Assembly (NCBI RefSeq): GCF_003721515.1
Contig: NZ_RJJD01000021.1
Span: 248,001-312,000 of the forward strand
Direction: 5' to 3'
Length of the DNA: 64,000 bases
DNA from: Rufibacter latericius
GTDB taxonomy: Bacteria > Bacteroidota > Bacteroidia > Cytophagales > Hymenobacteraceae
The stretch's first letter is position 1. The number at the start of each line of letters is the position of its first letter. Below, in pieces: positions 35,889 through 45,886 of the stretch. The position numbers were made by a program, and so were the translations under genes. The notes below the pieces were generated by a model, which was not told the origin of the DNA, searched no databases, and was given only the letters and a program-made list of their open reading frames with translations.

Positions 35889-36237
35889 TTTTCATAAAGT
35901 ATTGGGTGTATTGATTTGAAGGGGGATCAGGTTAACCTCTGGCATACATCATAGCCAGTTCTGGAAGGATCTGAAGAGAAGATTGTACTTGAATTTATTG
36001 CCTGGCGAATTCCATTCACCCGGAAGGATGGTCAGAAAGAAGGAGTTGCTTTGCGTTTTGAGGGTTTTCTACCCTGAAAGGAAGGCACGTGCCTCTGCGC
36101 GTTTTGGTCTTGTTTTCTGAAAAACGGCCTAAAAATGTGATGAAGTTGCCCACACCGTCCTCCCCTTAAAAGCTGGCCAAAAAGCAGGTGCCTGGAATTG
36201 GTTTTCTGCAGGCAACTGTATTCTCAGGGTAAGTTTC
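35889..36237. other. Intergenic region lipoprotein / TPR
   Basis: 349 bases with a repeat copy at 36100-36137. No gene seen. Confidence 0.4.
36100..36137. repeat. Dispersed intergenic palindrome, copy 10
   Basis: CGTTTTGGTCTTGTTTTCTG is followed by AAAAACGGCCTAAAAATG: close to the family consensus over its full length. Confidence 0.6.
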
Positions 36238-37719
36238 TTACTTCACCGCCATTTTGGAGGTGACCATGGAGGCTTTAACCAAGGCGTACTCGGGGCTGGG
36301 TTCGTTGAGGGTGTTTAGTTTCTTTTCAATTTGCGCGGCCTTCTCAGCGTTTCCGGCCTTGGCTTCGGCCAGTGACTGATAATACAAAACCCGGGGATTG
36401 TTCTGGTCTGCCTGGGCCAGGTGGGAAAGCGACTTTTGCACATCTCCTTGCAGGAAGGCGATTATGCCCATCAATTTGTGGTAATTCATCATCTGGGCAA
36501 CGGTGGCATTAGCTCCCAATTTGGTTTTCAGTTCCTCCGCCTTGGCGTTCGCCTGTGCGAAATCCTTGGCTTTGGTGGCGATGAGGGCTTCCAGGAATAA
36601 CTGCTGGTTCTTGAAGTTGGCTTTCTGGTGAGGGGTTAAACCCGGACTGGCTTTGAGGGCTTTTAACTGGGCCAGGCTGCCTTTGGCTTTCTCCAGGTCA
36701 TTCATTTGGGTGTAGACTTCGCCTTGCTGCAGATAGGCCCAAGCCAGATATGGGATGTTTTTATTTTGCTGCAGGAGCTTGATTCCCCGGCTAGCAGTTT
36801 GCATGGCCTCTTTGTACCGGCCTTCATACAGGTAAGACTCGGCCAGGGCCATGATGTTGTCTACTTTGTCTGCATAGTGAGTGGCTTTGCTTTCGGCTAG
36901 CTGGTAGGCTTTGCGGCTTTCCTCTGGTTGGCCCATGAGCAGGTAGTTATGTCCCACTTTGGTAAGGGAAACGTTGAATTGGGGATCCAAAGCGGCCGCT
37001 TTCTGGTAGTTCTGAATAGCTTCCTGGTGTTTGCCTCGCTTGGTGAGCAAATCGGCCATGGAGTCATAAGGGTTGGCCTCGTCTGGCTCGGCTTTTATGT
37101 AATTCCTGAACGCCTCCTCGGCTTTGGCATAGTCTCCTTTTCTGGTGTAAGCGTAGCCTAACAGATTATACCCTGCGCCAAAAGAAGGATCAAGGGCTAC
37201 CGCTTTGCGGAAATGGGTGATGGCTTTGTCAACATCATGGTGGTTGAAAGCATACTGCCCGTTGATTAGGTGGGCGTACTTGTCACTGGGGTAAAGATCT
37301 ACCAGTTTATCCAGGGCATGAAAGGCTTCCTGCGGTTTGTTCTCCACGTTGGCCTGCGTAATAGATATCAAAAGTTGCTCGCCTTCAGAGACGTTTCCTT
37401 TCAAAGCCACGGCTTTGGCGTAGTGTTTCATAAAGGCTTGCTGATCGGGACCGGAGACCTGGGCCCGCAGGAGGTGGGCGGCCGCGAAATCAGGGTCAAG
37501 TTGCAGGGCTTTGTCCAGAGCTTCCTGGGTTTCGGCGGTTTTGATGTTGCCCAGGTAATCCAGGGCATCTTTGTACAATTGCCGGGCTTTCTCAGATTTG
37601 GTGGTGATGGGGATCTCGGCATTCATTTCTTGCCGGGCCAGAGCAGGGAAACTGCTGAGCAGCAGAAAACCCATGGCCAGGCACAGAAAGAAAAAAAGGG
37701 AAAACAATGATTTTCTCAT
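36238..37719 (-). CDS. Secreted tetratricopeptide repeat protein
   Basis: 493 residues. Signal peptide (MRKSLFSLFFFLCLAMGFLL through ALA), then about ten TPR units with the W/G/Y/A/P pattern, e.g. AITHFRKAVALDPSFGAGYN and AIQNYQKAAALDPQFNVSLT. Probably periplasmic, a protein-protein scaffold. No enzymatic domain and no operon partner, so its job cannot be stated. Confidence 0.85.
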   Translation of the reverse strand: MRKSLFSLFFFLCLAMGFLLLSSFPALARQEMNAEIPITTKSEKARQLYKDALDYLGNIKTAETQEALDKALQLDPDFAAAHLLRAQVSGPDQQAFMKHYAKAVALKGNVSEGEQLLISITQANVENKPQEAFHALDKLVDLYPSDKYAHLINGQYAFNHHDVDKAITHFRKAVALDPSFGAGYNLLGYAYTRKGDYAKAEEAFRNYIKAEPDEANPYDSMADLLTKRGKHQEAIQNYQKAAALDPQFNVSLTKVGHNYLLMGQPEESRKAYQLAESKATHYADKVDNIMALAESYLYEGRYKEAMQTASRGIKLLQQNKNIPYLAWAYLQQGEVYTQMNDLEKAKGSLAQLKALKASPGLTPHQKANFKNQQLFLEALIATKAKDFAQANAKAEELKTKLGANATVAQMMNYHKLMGIIAFLQGDVQKSLSHLAQADQNNPRVLYYQSLAEAKAGNAEKAAQIEKKLNTLNEPSPEYALVKASMVTSKMAVK

Positions 37720-38206
37720 GATTCAAAGGGAATGAAAAAGAAAAGCTTGGGAAGGGAAAGGACACAGATAACACGGCAGAAGGGTGTCACCTACCAGGGC
37801 ATTCTTTTATGGCCTGAGCAGCCATAACTTTGGGGCGGTTAGGCAGTAAAAGTATGCCTTACCAGAAATAATCAGTTCTTACCTAAATTTAACCTTTTCA
37901 GGCTTTTCCACCTAAGGAAGTTTTGGTTTTTTCATCCATCAAGGCGGTCGAAACCATTTGATAAGCCACTGATCATTCCTTTCTAAGACTTTCTGAGGCC
38001 GATCATCGGCTGAAGCCCGAAACTTCAGCAAGAGCTTTCCCAAAATGGCTTCTTGGATTTACCCTTGTTTCGCAAAACTGGCCTTTAAATAGAAGGTATT
38101 TGCCGTATCCCTCCTAAATTTGGCGCCAACTCAGCTATTTTATTTGCCTTGGAAAAGAGAAACCTTTAAGGCTAATCTGATCAACACCTGAGACAAACCG
38201 AGAACC
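37720..38206. other. Divergent intergenic region TPR / cysM
   Basis: 487 bases. Only a poor repeat-like stretch near 38065-38092 (TTTCGCAAAACTGGCCTTTA). No gene seen. Confidence 0.35.
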
Positions 38207-39085
38207 ATGAACCTATTCGACCTGATTGGGAATACACCTCTGGTGGAACTTCAGCATATCTCCCCTTCTAAAAACGTGCGGATCTTCGCCAAAATGGAAG
38301 GTCAGAACCCGGCGGGCAGCGTGAAGGACCGTCCGGCCTACAACATGATCAAAAGCGCTTTGGACCGTGGAGACATTCAAACCGGTGATAAATTGGTAGA
38401 AGCCACGAGCGGAAATACAGGCATCGCCCTGGCCATGATTGCGCAGGCACTGGGCCTCAACATCACGTTGATCATGCCCGACAACTCCACCTCTGAGCGG
38501 GTCAAAGCCATGGAAGCCTACGGCGCGCAACTCATTCTGACTCCCTCTGCCAAAACCATTGAATATTCCCGGGAGTTAGCCGAGGAAATGGCCGCCAAGG
38601 AAGGATACTATCTCCTGAACCAGTTCTCTAACCCAGACAATTACCTGGCGCATTACAAAACCACGGGTCCCGAGATCTGGAGAGACACCCAAGGACAGGT
38701 CACCCATTTTGTGTCTGCCATGGGAACCACGGGCACCATAATGGGCGTCTCGCAGTACCTGAAGGAGCAGAACCCCGCCATCCAGATTGTGGGAACGCAG
38801 CCGGGGCCTAATTCAAATATTCCGGGCATCAGGAGGTGGTCGCCGGAGTTTCTGCCCCAGATCTACGAACCAGAACGGGTAGACCGCATCCTGGACATCA
38901 GTGAAGAGGAAGCCACCCTCATGACCAGAAGGTTGGCCAAAGAAGAGGGAATTCTGGCGGGCATGAGTAGCGGAGGTGCGCTGCAAGCCAGTGTCCGGTT
39001 GGCCCAGGAACTGGAGGAAGGAATTATTGTCTTCATTGTCTGCGACCGCGGCGACCGTTACCTCAGCACAGATCTTTTTGAGTAA
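38207..39085 (+). CDS. cysM: Cysteine synthase (O-acetylserine sulfhydrylase, CysM type)
   Basis: 292 residues. PLP lysine K40 in NPAGSVKDRPA, the substrate loop EATSGNTGIALA, and the PLP-phosphate loop SAMGTTGTIMGVSQYL. The C-terminus is short, as in CysM rather than CysK, and ICDRGDRYLSTDLF is typical of CysM. It makes cysteine from O-acetylserine or O-phosphoserine and sulfide or thiosulfate. Single gene. Confidence 0.95.
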   Translation: MNLFDLIGNTPLVELQHISPSKNVRIFAKMEGQNPAGSVKDRPAYNMIKSALDRGDIQTGDKLVEATSGNTGIALAMIAQALGLNITLIMPDNSTSERVKAMEAYGAQLILTPSAKTIEYSRELAEEMAAKEGYYLLNQFSNPDNYLAHYKTTGPEIWRDTQGQVTHFVSAMGTTGTIMGVSQYLKEQNPAIQIVGTQPGPNSNIPGIRRWSPEFLPQIYEPERVDRILDISEEEATLMTRRLAKEEGILAGMSSGGALQASVRLAQELEEGIIVFIVCDRGDRYLSTDLFE

Positions 39086-39121
39086 AGCCGTTGCTTGGTT
39101 CTATTATAGAGCAAACAAAGG

Positions 39122-39161
39122 CTGTTTCAGGCCTGGTTTTCTAAAAAGGGGCTTAAAACGG
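39122..39161. repeat. Dispersed intergenic palindrome, copy 11
   Basis: CTGTTTCAGGCCTGGTTTTC is followed by TAAAAAGGGGCTTAAAACGG, shortly after the cysM stop. Confidence 0.55.
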
Positions 39162-39329
39162 ACTTACCATGATGTGAACGGAAACAGGGATTAGTTAGCC
39201 TTTAGAAGCTCTTTTCCTTAAGCCTTTGTCAGCGGGAAACTTTAAGTTTTCCAATTTTTCAGTTAAAAGCAGATTCCACGGGCTATCAACCATAAGGGGA
39301 ATTTAGAAATAAGAGGTTATCCAAACTAC

Positions 39330-39953
39330 ATGAACAAACATAAATTCTCCTTTAGCCGCATTCCGGGTTGGGCTATTCTTCTGGTGATCTTCGGGGTTTT
39401 ATATTTAACGGGCCTGCACACCGAAACCATTGGTCAACTTCAACGGCTTATGTTAGCTACCGGTCTCAAAAAGGCCGATGTTCCGGAGGCAGTACCTTCT
39501 CCTGAAAAGACAGTTACTTCCCCTGCTTCTACTTCAGAGATGGCAGGCGCTGGATTCCGGATGACAACTCTAGACGGACAGAGCGTTTCTTTTGAGAGCC
39601 TACGCGGCAAAGTGGTGTTTCTGAATATCTGGGCTACTTGGTGCCCTCCGTGCGTGGCAGAAATGCCCAACATCCAGCGTTTGTACGAGAAAGTAAACTC
39701 CCCTAAAATTGCCTTTGTCATGCTCTCGGTAGATGCAGCAGGCTTACCAAAAGTGCAGAAACATATTCAGAAAAAGGGCTACACTTTTCCGGTATACCTT
39801 CCAGACACCCCGCTGCCCCAAGAGTTTGAAAGCCCTTCCATTCCCAGCACCTTCATCATCTCCCCCGAAGGCAAAATTGTCTCCAAACAGATAGGCCTTG
39901 CAGATTATGACACTCAGGAAATGCGGGACTTTCTCTTGAGTCTGGCCAAATAG
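39330..39953 (+). CDS. TlpA-like membrane-anchored thiol-disulfide oxidoreductase
   Basis: 207 residues. One N-terminal span (GWAILLVIFGVLYLTGL) tethers a periplasmic thioredoxin-fold domain (about 72-205). The redox pair is C105/C108 in WATWCPPC, with the cis-Pro loop SIPSTFII. TlpA/ResA-type proteins reduce periplasmic disulfides, often for cytochrome c or envelope protein maturation; no such partner gene is adjacent. A perfect hairpin follows. Confidence 0.9.
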   Translation: MNKHKFSFSRIPGWAILLVIFGVLYLTGLHTETIGQLQRLMLATGLKKADVPEAVPSPEKTVTSPASTSEMAGAGFRMTTLDGQSVSFESLRGKVVFLNIWATWCPPCVAEMPNIQRLYEKVNSPKIAFVMLSVDAAGLPKVQKHIQKKGYTFPVYLPDTPLPQEFESPSIPSTFIISPEGKIVSKQIGLADYDTQEMRDFLLSLAK

Positions 39954-40007
39954 AAATTATGGTTCTTCAGCCATTGCGCGCAAACAGTATTTCAGGATAC
40001 AAGGGCT

Positions 40008-40049
40008 CGCTGCATCCTAGCCTTTCTGGTAACAAGCTAGGATGCAGCG
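40008..40049. terminator. Bidirectional hairpin
   Basis: CGCTGCATCCTAGC (40008-40021) pairs exactly with 40036-40049. It lies between the convergent TlpA and NHL genes. Confidence 0.7.
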
Positions 40050-40103
40050 GGAATTAGCATCGGTAAACAATCTATTACTTGCCCTCTTAATTTTAATTAG
40101 CAC

Positions 40104-43100
40104 TTACTCTTTCACCACCTTAAAGGAAGCCTGTGTGCCTTTCCCTGTCAGGTGAAGGAAATAGATACCGGGCCGCGGCATCTGCCGCCCCAAGTCCAGT
40201 CGCAGTTCCCCGCCGGATTGGCTTGTCGAAACTTCGCTGTGGAACAACCGCCTGCCAGAACCTGACACCAGGGTATAGGCGATAGGGTCCTGCCAACCCG
40301 AGGGTAGCAACACTTGCACCTGCCCGTCTGCGGTCGGGTTAGGGTAAAGAACTGGTTCCACCTGGTCAGGTTCAAGCCCCTGTAGCACCTGCCGCCGGGT
40401 GACCACACTGGCAAGTGCCACGGGCTTATTCACCACCTTGAAGTTGCGTTCCAGCCGGTCACTGGAGTTGCCCCTGCGATCAGGTTGGCTGTAGGCTCTG
40501 GCGCGCAGCCGGTAGGTGCCTACCGCCGGGGCCCAGTTGTGGTAATCGCCGCCGGTGTCTCCGTAAAGCGCGAAGGGGACGTTGGAGTCGGTCCACTCCC
40601 TCTTCTGAGGCCCCTCCAACTTGAACTCCACACTTTTGGCGCCGAAGCTGGTATTAGCCCGAATGTTGAGCTGAGCCGGCAGTGCCGCCAGGTTGAGCAC
40701 TTGGTTTTCGGCGATATCCCCAAGGGGCTGGTTCGTCTGGGCGTCAATGAGCGTAAACCCCAGCACCTGTAATCCCGTGGTCTGGGCCTCGAAGATGGCG
40801 GTGACGGTCTTATTGCCGTCCATGGTAACAGTGAGGGGCGTAAGGGTGCTGGTAACGCTACCGCTCCAACCGGCAAATTTGTACCCAGCCACGGGGGTGG
40901 CGGTCAATGTCACGGTGCTGCCGCTCGCGTAACTGGGCTGGTCAGGGCTTTTAGTCACACTGCCGTTTACCGGCGTGGTAACGGTGAGCGTGTACTGGAG
41001 CTGGGCAGCAATCACAGTGACAATTACAGGCTTTTCCGCAAAGAGGGCCGGGAAACCATTGTCTGTGACGCGTACCTGGAAGGTATGACTTCCTGCCTGG
41101 TTTGAACCTGGAGCCCAAGTAAAAATGCCGCTACCAGGTTCAATGATAGCCCCACTCGGTGCATTTACCAGGCTGAAGGAAAGCTGCTGGTCGGTATTGG
41201 AATCAGTAGCTTTCGCCGTAAAAGTCAGCACCTGGCCTACGGTTGCCGTCTGGGGGGGGATGGGTTCTAAGTCCGGGGTGGCATTTGAGGTCGTCACCTT
41301 AATAGTTATCTCTTCTTGCACAGTCTCCACCCCGTCTGTGGCAAGGAAGGTCATCCGGTGGTCGCCCATCTGAGCAGATGTTGGGATCCAGGAAAATTCA
41401 CCTGTCTCCTCGTTCAGGCTGGCTCCAGTTGGCAGCGAGGACACACTCCATCTTACAGCCTGGAGTGGAAGATCCGCATCAATTTCATTGGCAGTAAAGG
41501 CCAGCAACTGACCTGCTATCACCTCTTTATTGCCGATAGGCATTATCACCGGCGGCTGGTTAACTTCATTCACCGTCACTGTGATATCCTCTTCATCCGA
41601 CTGGGTGCCATCGCTCACCTTAATCGTGAAGGAAAAAGTGCCCGGCCCCTGAGCCTCGCTAGGCGCCCAACTGAAGACACCCGTCTGGGTTTCAATCCGT
41701 GCTCCCTCCTGCACGATACCAGCTAGCGAAAAGGTCAGCGAGGCGCCGCCTTGGGCGGTGGCGGTGAAGCTCAGCGGGGCTCCTTCATTCACTTCCTTGT
41801 TGCCGATAAAATCCAGTACAGGAGCCTGCGTTACTTGACGGGGTGAAAATTTCTGCACCCGTTGACTCCCCTGATCGGTCACAAACAGATTGCCTTGGGC
41901 ATCTACAGCTGCCCCTTGGGGAAACTGGAACTGCCCCATAGCCATGCCCTGGGAGCCGATACGGGAGATGAAATTACCTTGGGCGTCAAACTTTTGAACG
42001 TTATGGCCGCTGCCATCCACCACAAAGATATTACCCGCGTCATCTACCGCTACAGCCCGGGGACCAACAAACTTGCCGTCGCCGGTTCCCTGAGATCCGA
42101 TCTTTAGGAGGAAAGTACCCTGTGGGCTGAATTTCTGTACCCGGAAGTTGTTCTGCTCCGCCACATAGATGTTGCCTGCAGCGTCAACGGCAATACCCAC
42201 GGGAAAGTTGAACTGGCCACTTCCAGAGCCTGCGGTACCGAATTTAGAGAGGAAGTTTCCCTGGGGGCCAAATTTCTGGATTCGGTTATTGCTGGCATCA
42301 GAAACATAAATATTGCCTTGTTGATCCAGAGCAATTCCATTGGGGTTAGCGAACTGTCCGTCCGCCGATCCTCGGGTGGAGCCAACCTTGAAAACGAAGT
42401 TTCCCTGGGCATCAAATTTCTGGAACCGCTGGTTTGACTGGTCTGTGACGTACATGTTGCCCGCGGCATCCACCGCAATGGAGTTGGGAAAGCTGAACTG
42501 GCCATTGCCAGAGCCGGGAGAGCCAAACTTAAGCACAAAGCTACCTTGGGAGTTAAACTTCTGCACCCGTAGGTTCCCGAATTCAGTCACGTAAAGGTTG
42601 CCGTTTCCATCCACTGCTATCCCGATGGGTCCCCCGGCAAACTGCCCTTCCCCTGCCCCATTGGTGCCCATCAAGCTGACAAAAGTACCCTCGGGGTTAA
42701 ACTTTTGCACCCGGTTGTTGTCCCGGTCAGCCACATACACATTACCTTGCCCATCCAGGGTGAGTGCGCTCGCAAAGCGGAACTGGCCTTCTGCGGTACC
42801 AAAGGAACCAAATTTTGACAGGAAGTTACCCTCGGCACTGAATTTCTGTATCCTGTGATTATTTTGATCAGAAACGAACACATTTCCTGCCCCATCTACG
42901 GCCAATCCACTGGGAATATTAAACTGACCATCCTCGCTGCCCGACGCACCAAACTTTAGCAGGAAAGTACCTTCGGGGCTAAACTTTTTCACTTGAGAAT
43001 TGCCGCTGAAATCGGCGTAGTCAGCTATGTAGATATTTCCATGCTGGTCTAAGGCCACGGCAATAGTGACCTGAAATTGCTCGTCGCCGGTGCCATTTGA

Positions 43101-43643
43101 CCCAATCTTCATTTGATATACTCCTTGATTGTTAAACTTTTGTACCCTGGAGTTAAACTGGTCGGTTACATACACATTGCCTGCCGCATCCAAGGCTAAA
43201 CCGTTGGGTTGAATAAACTGGCCGCTCTCCCCGCCCCTGTTGCCGAAAGCCAACAGAAAGGTGCCTTGGGCGTTGAACTTCTGCACCCGAGAGTTATCCA
43301 GGTCCGTCACAAAGATGTTACCTTGTCCATCAACTGCCACGGCGCTTGGGTGGGCAAACTGCCCATTGCCTGAACCCGGAGAACCGATATTCATCAGGAA
43401 GCCTCCTTGGGAATTAAGCTTTTGCACCCGGTTATTGGTGTAATCTGTTATGTAAATATTGCCCTGGGCATCTCTTGCAACTCCGCGGGGACTCAGGAAC
43501 TGAGCCAAGCCCTGGGCCTGGGAGCCGATCTGGCTTTTATATTCATAATTCTGGGCCGAGGAAACATGCACGGCAGTGAACAGGAGGGCCACCAGAGCCC
43601 ATAACTTGGTAGCCAGAATGGAATTTCGGGTAGTACTTTGCAT
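40104..43643 (-). CDS. Secreted NHL-propeller protein with Ig-like domains and T9SS sorting domain
   Basis: 1179 residues. After a signal peptide (ending VHVSSAQ) come twelve NHL repeats of about 47 residues, each with a GNIYVTD-like strand and N.RVQKF. Twelve repeats fit two six-bladed propellers. Three cadherin/Ig-like domains follow, each starting near IGNKEV or IPPQTA and containing GxFxWxP. Next is one InlB-type repeat (YTLTVTTPVNGSVTKSPDQP), a further beta domain, and a type A C-terminal sorting domain (LYPNPTADGQ; GIYFLHL). It should be exported by the type IX system and surface-attached or released. The function is likely adhesion or ligand binding. Single gene. Confidence 0.92.
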   Translation of the reverse strand: MQSTTRNSILATKLWALVALLFTAVHVSSAQNYEYKSQIGSQAQGLAQFLSPRGVARDAQGNIYITDYTNNRVQKLNSQGGFLMNIGSPGSGNGQFAHPSAVAVDGQGNIFVTDLDNSRVQKFNAQGTFLLAFGNRGGESGQFIQPNGLALDAAGNVYVTDQFNSRVQKFNNQGVYQMKIGSNGTGDEQFQVTIAVALDQHGNIYIADYADFSGNSQVKKFSPEGTFLLKFGASGSEDGQFNIPSGLAVDGAGNVFVSDQNNHRIQKFSAEGNFLSKFGSFGTAEGQFRFASALTLDGQGNVYVADRDNNRVQKFNPEGTFVSLMGTNGAGEGQFAGGPIGIAVDGNGNLYVTEFGNLRVQKFNSQGSFVLKFGSPGSGNGQFSFPNSIAVDAAGNMYVTDQSNQRFQKFDAQGNFVFKVGSTRGSADGQFANPNGIALDQQGNIYVSDASNNRIQKFGPQGNFLSKFGTAGSGSGQFNFPVGIAVDAAGNIYVAEQNNFRVQKFSPQGTFLLKIGSQGTGDGKFVGPRAVAVDDAGNIFVVDGSGHNVQKFDAQGNFISRIGSQGMAMGQFQFPQGAAVDAQGNLFVTDQGSQRVQKFSPRQVTQAPVLDFIGNKEVNEGAPLSFTATAQGGASLTFSLAGIVQEGARIETQTGVFSWAPSEAQGPGTFSFTIKVSDGTQSDEEDITVTVNEVNQPPVIMPIGNKEVIAGQLLAFTANEIDADLPLQAVRWSVSSLPTGASLNEETGEFSWIPTSAQMGDHRMTFLATDGVETVQEEITIKVTTSNATPDLEPIPPQTATVGQVLTFTAKATDSNTDQQLSFSLVNAPSGAIIEPGSGIFTWAPGSNQAGSHTFQVRVTDNGFPALFAEKPVIVTVIAAQLQYTLTVTTPVNGSVTKSPDQPSYASGSTVTLTATPVAGYKFAGWSGSVTSTLTPLTVTMDGNKTVTAIFEAQTTGLQVLGFTLIDAQTNQPLGDIAENQVLNLAALPAQLNIRANTSFGAKSVEFKLEGPQKREWTDSNVPFALYGDTGGDYHNWAPAVGTYRLRARAYSQPDRRGNSSDRLERNFKVVNKPVALASVVTRRQVLQGLEPDQVEPVLYPNPTADGQVQVLLPSGWQDPIAYTLVSGSGRRLFHSEVSTSQSGGELRLDLGRQMPRPGIYFLHLTGKGTQASFKVVKE

Positions 43644-45133
43644 GATCTAAGGATTTAGAGATTGAATGGTACTGAGGCTTGTGTACAGCAGGATAGTGCG
43701 GGAAGGAACTTCTCTCTCCCGGCAAAAGGTCGGAGAAAAAATGGGGTGAAGGCGGCAGGTAGGCCAGGCCCATCCAGAAATGGAAAAAGATCAGGTATTT
43801 TGCCCAAGCCAGGCTGCCCATCAAATTCGTTACCAAAGCACATGGGTGCTTTGATCCATCCAAAAGGTTGAATGGGTTTACTTGCAGGGAAAAGCCATAG
43901 CAGCTAATTGGGAATTTGGAACCTAGCTTCCAAGTGCTAGTACCATGGACGGGATCCGTTTACTCATAGCAAACGTTTGGAGAGCCAATTTTTTCAAACT
44001 GTTTAACTAAAAGTGCCCATAAAAGGGAAGTAAAAGGCATAAGAATCCTATGCCTAGTTCTCCAGTGCCTATCTTATAAGTGAATTTGTGAAGGTTGGTG
44101 CACAAGGGGGATTGGTGCACAGAGGAGAATATCTATAATTACTATATTTATAATAAATTCAATATTGATAATGTACGAGCTAACTAAATTATGCCGCAAG
44201 TTTCCCTGGCTTGTATGTTAAAATTCCAGTCTTTGTACGTCAGAAAGTAGGTACTAAAATGGAAGATAAGAATTGAATGTATATCAATCAGACCCCTCAG
44301 ACTCCTATCGGATTAACACCTCCCGCAAAAATGAAGGCGTTTTCTATTTAGATTATTTTCAAACAATTTTAATCAATAGAATTGAAATAAAAAAATAATT
44401 ATATAATTTATTTAAAGATTTTAATATGTTGATTAACTAAACACTTCACAGGATAAGTTTTGCATTAAATCAATATTTGTTAATTGATTAAAATTATTTC
44501 ACCTTAAATATAACCAATAAAGATTTATTCCAATTCCCCAAGTTTAATACCAACTTTCCTATAGATGGATAGCTATTAAATTAATCTTTGTCAGTACTTA
44601 ATAAGTACTTGGCCTAAATAAAATGCTGGAATAATCCCGACGCAAAGCTTTCCCCTTGGTTACTTCAACCCCGAACGACTTTCTAATTATTGGTAAACTC
44701 CTTACATAGCTTTGAACTCAAAATATAATAATTAATTAAAAAGAGAGCAGCAACGGAAAAGATAGCCATGCATAAGGCGCTTGGCTTTGCACCTGAGGGT
44801 GTGTCCCTTGGTATGGCTCGATCATACTGTAACCATTCACTGTTTTAAGGAAAGCCAACGCAATAAAGGTGACTTAAATGAGAAAAGGAGACAATTAAGA
44901 GAATCTGAACCTTTTACAAAGTAAATAGTTGCTATAAAACCCAAACTAACAGGTGCCTGCTGAATTATAGGTAAGAAAATGAGCAATCGATAAGTTAGCT
45001 TTATTAAATCCAATATTCTTGTTTATAGCCTGGTTAAGATTCGCCTTAATTCTTCTTACCGCACTTGGAATAAGCTTCCTTTAAATAAAATCCACACCTC
45101 CTCACAGTTTTAAACCTATGCTTAAGCAAAATT
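43644..45133. other. 1.5-kb AT-rich non-coding stretch
   Basis: From about 43,900 the DNA becomes markedly AT-rich and holds no credible gene on either strand. At 44768-44848 a short frame reads MHKALGFAPEGVSLGMARSY, faintly like the TPEGVPLG segment of IS4-type transposases. This is too short to call. It ends where a decayed integrase begins, so it is probably old mobile-element debris. Confidence 0.4.
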
Positions 45134-45775
45134 GCTGGCGCCGTTGAACGCCTCTCCAAAGTGGGTCAGTTAGGAACTGCCAAGACGTACGAGAATGCCA
45201 ACTTCTCCCTCCTATCCTTTCTCCACGAAGAGCTATGACTAGGAACAAAGGACTCACCTTAGATCAAGCTGGGGCCAAAAGGGAATCCTTTTAAAGAAGA
45301 TAAAGCGATTACCCTTCGTCACTTCGCAATTTTTAAATGAATAAGAGTAAATGGCTGGAGAAATGCGGCAAGTCAACCACGACAATAGGAATTTACCCTC
45401 GCAATCTGTGGGCTTTGTTCAACGAGGCAATCGCCGCTGAAGATATTCTTCCCGACCTGTATCCCTTTGGAAAAGGGTGATACCAGATACTAATTTATAC
45501 GGTCAAAGACAAAGCGAACCACTCGCCACAATCAGAAATCAATTAATGTTCTGTTAATAAATGCCGCTAAGATCAAAAAGCGCTGGAGGGAACAAGCTCC
45601 CCATCCTGATGCTTACGTTTTCCCGATCCTCAAAGAAGGGCTTTCCCCTGAGAAGAAAATGGCTGCCATCAAACAGACCATCAAGAACATAAACACCTAC
45701 ATGAAGAGGATAGCTTCGGAATTGGGTATCGAGATAAATGTGCCAACTTATCTCATTAGGTTTGCCGCATTTTTC
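45134..45775 (+). pseudogene. Decayed tyrosine-recombinase integrase
   Basis: Three separate blocks in plus frames match the Bacteroidota phage-integrase family in order. 45134-45238 is the arm/core-binding start (RLSKVGQLGTAKTYENANFS). 45337-45480 is the SAM-like core-binding domain (STTTIGIYPRNLWALFNEAI, LYPFGKG). About 45536-45775 is the catalytic-domain second half (HPDAYVFPILKEGLSPEKK, NTYMKRIASELGI). Stops and frameshifts separate them. The stretch with the first catalytic Arg (about 90 residues) is missing, and the HxxR box reads TYLIRFAAF. It cannot be active. Confidence 0.75.
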
Positions 45776-45886
45776 TTAATAAACCATTGGTTAAAGGCTT
45801 TTCAAAGGCGTTTGACCTTCCAAGATAGTACTCTTTAGAGGGACTGGGTAATGCCATTGCTTCCTGCCTATTTGGAGCACAAGTAA

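Noticed and set aside
43543-43863. 106-codon minus frame upstream of the NHL gene
   Set aside because: Overlaps the NHL signal peptide in another frame and has no recognisable feature.
44768-44848. Short frame MHKALGFAPEGVSLGMARSY resembling an IS4-type transposase segment
   Set aside because: Only 26 codons with one fuzzy motif; no flanking blocks or inverted repeats found.
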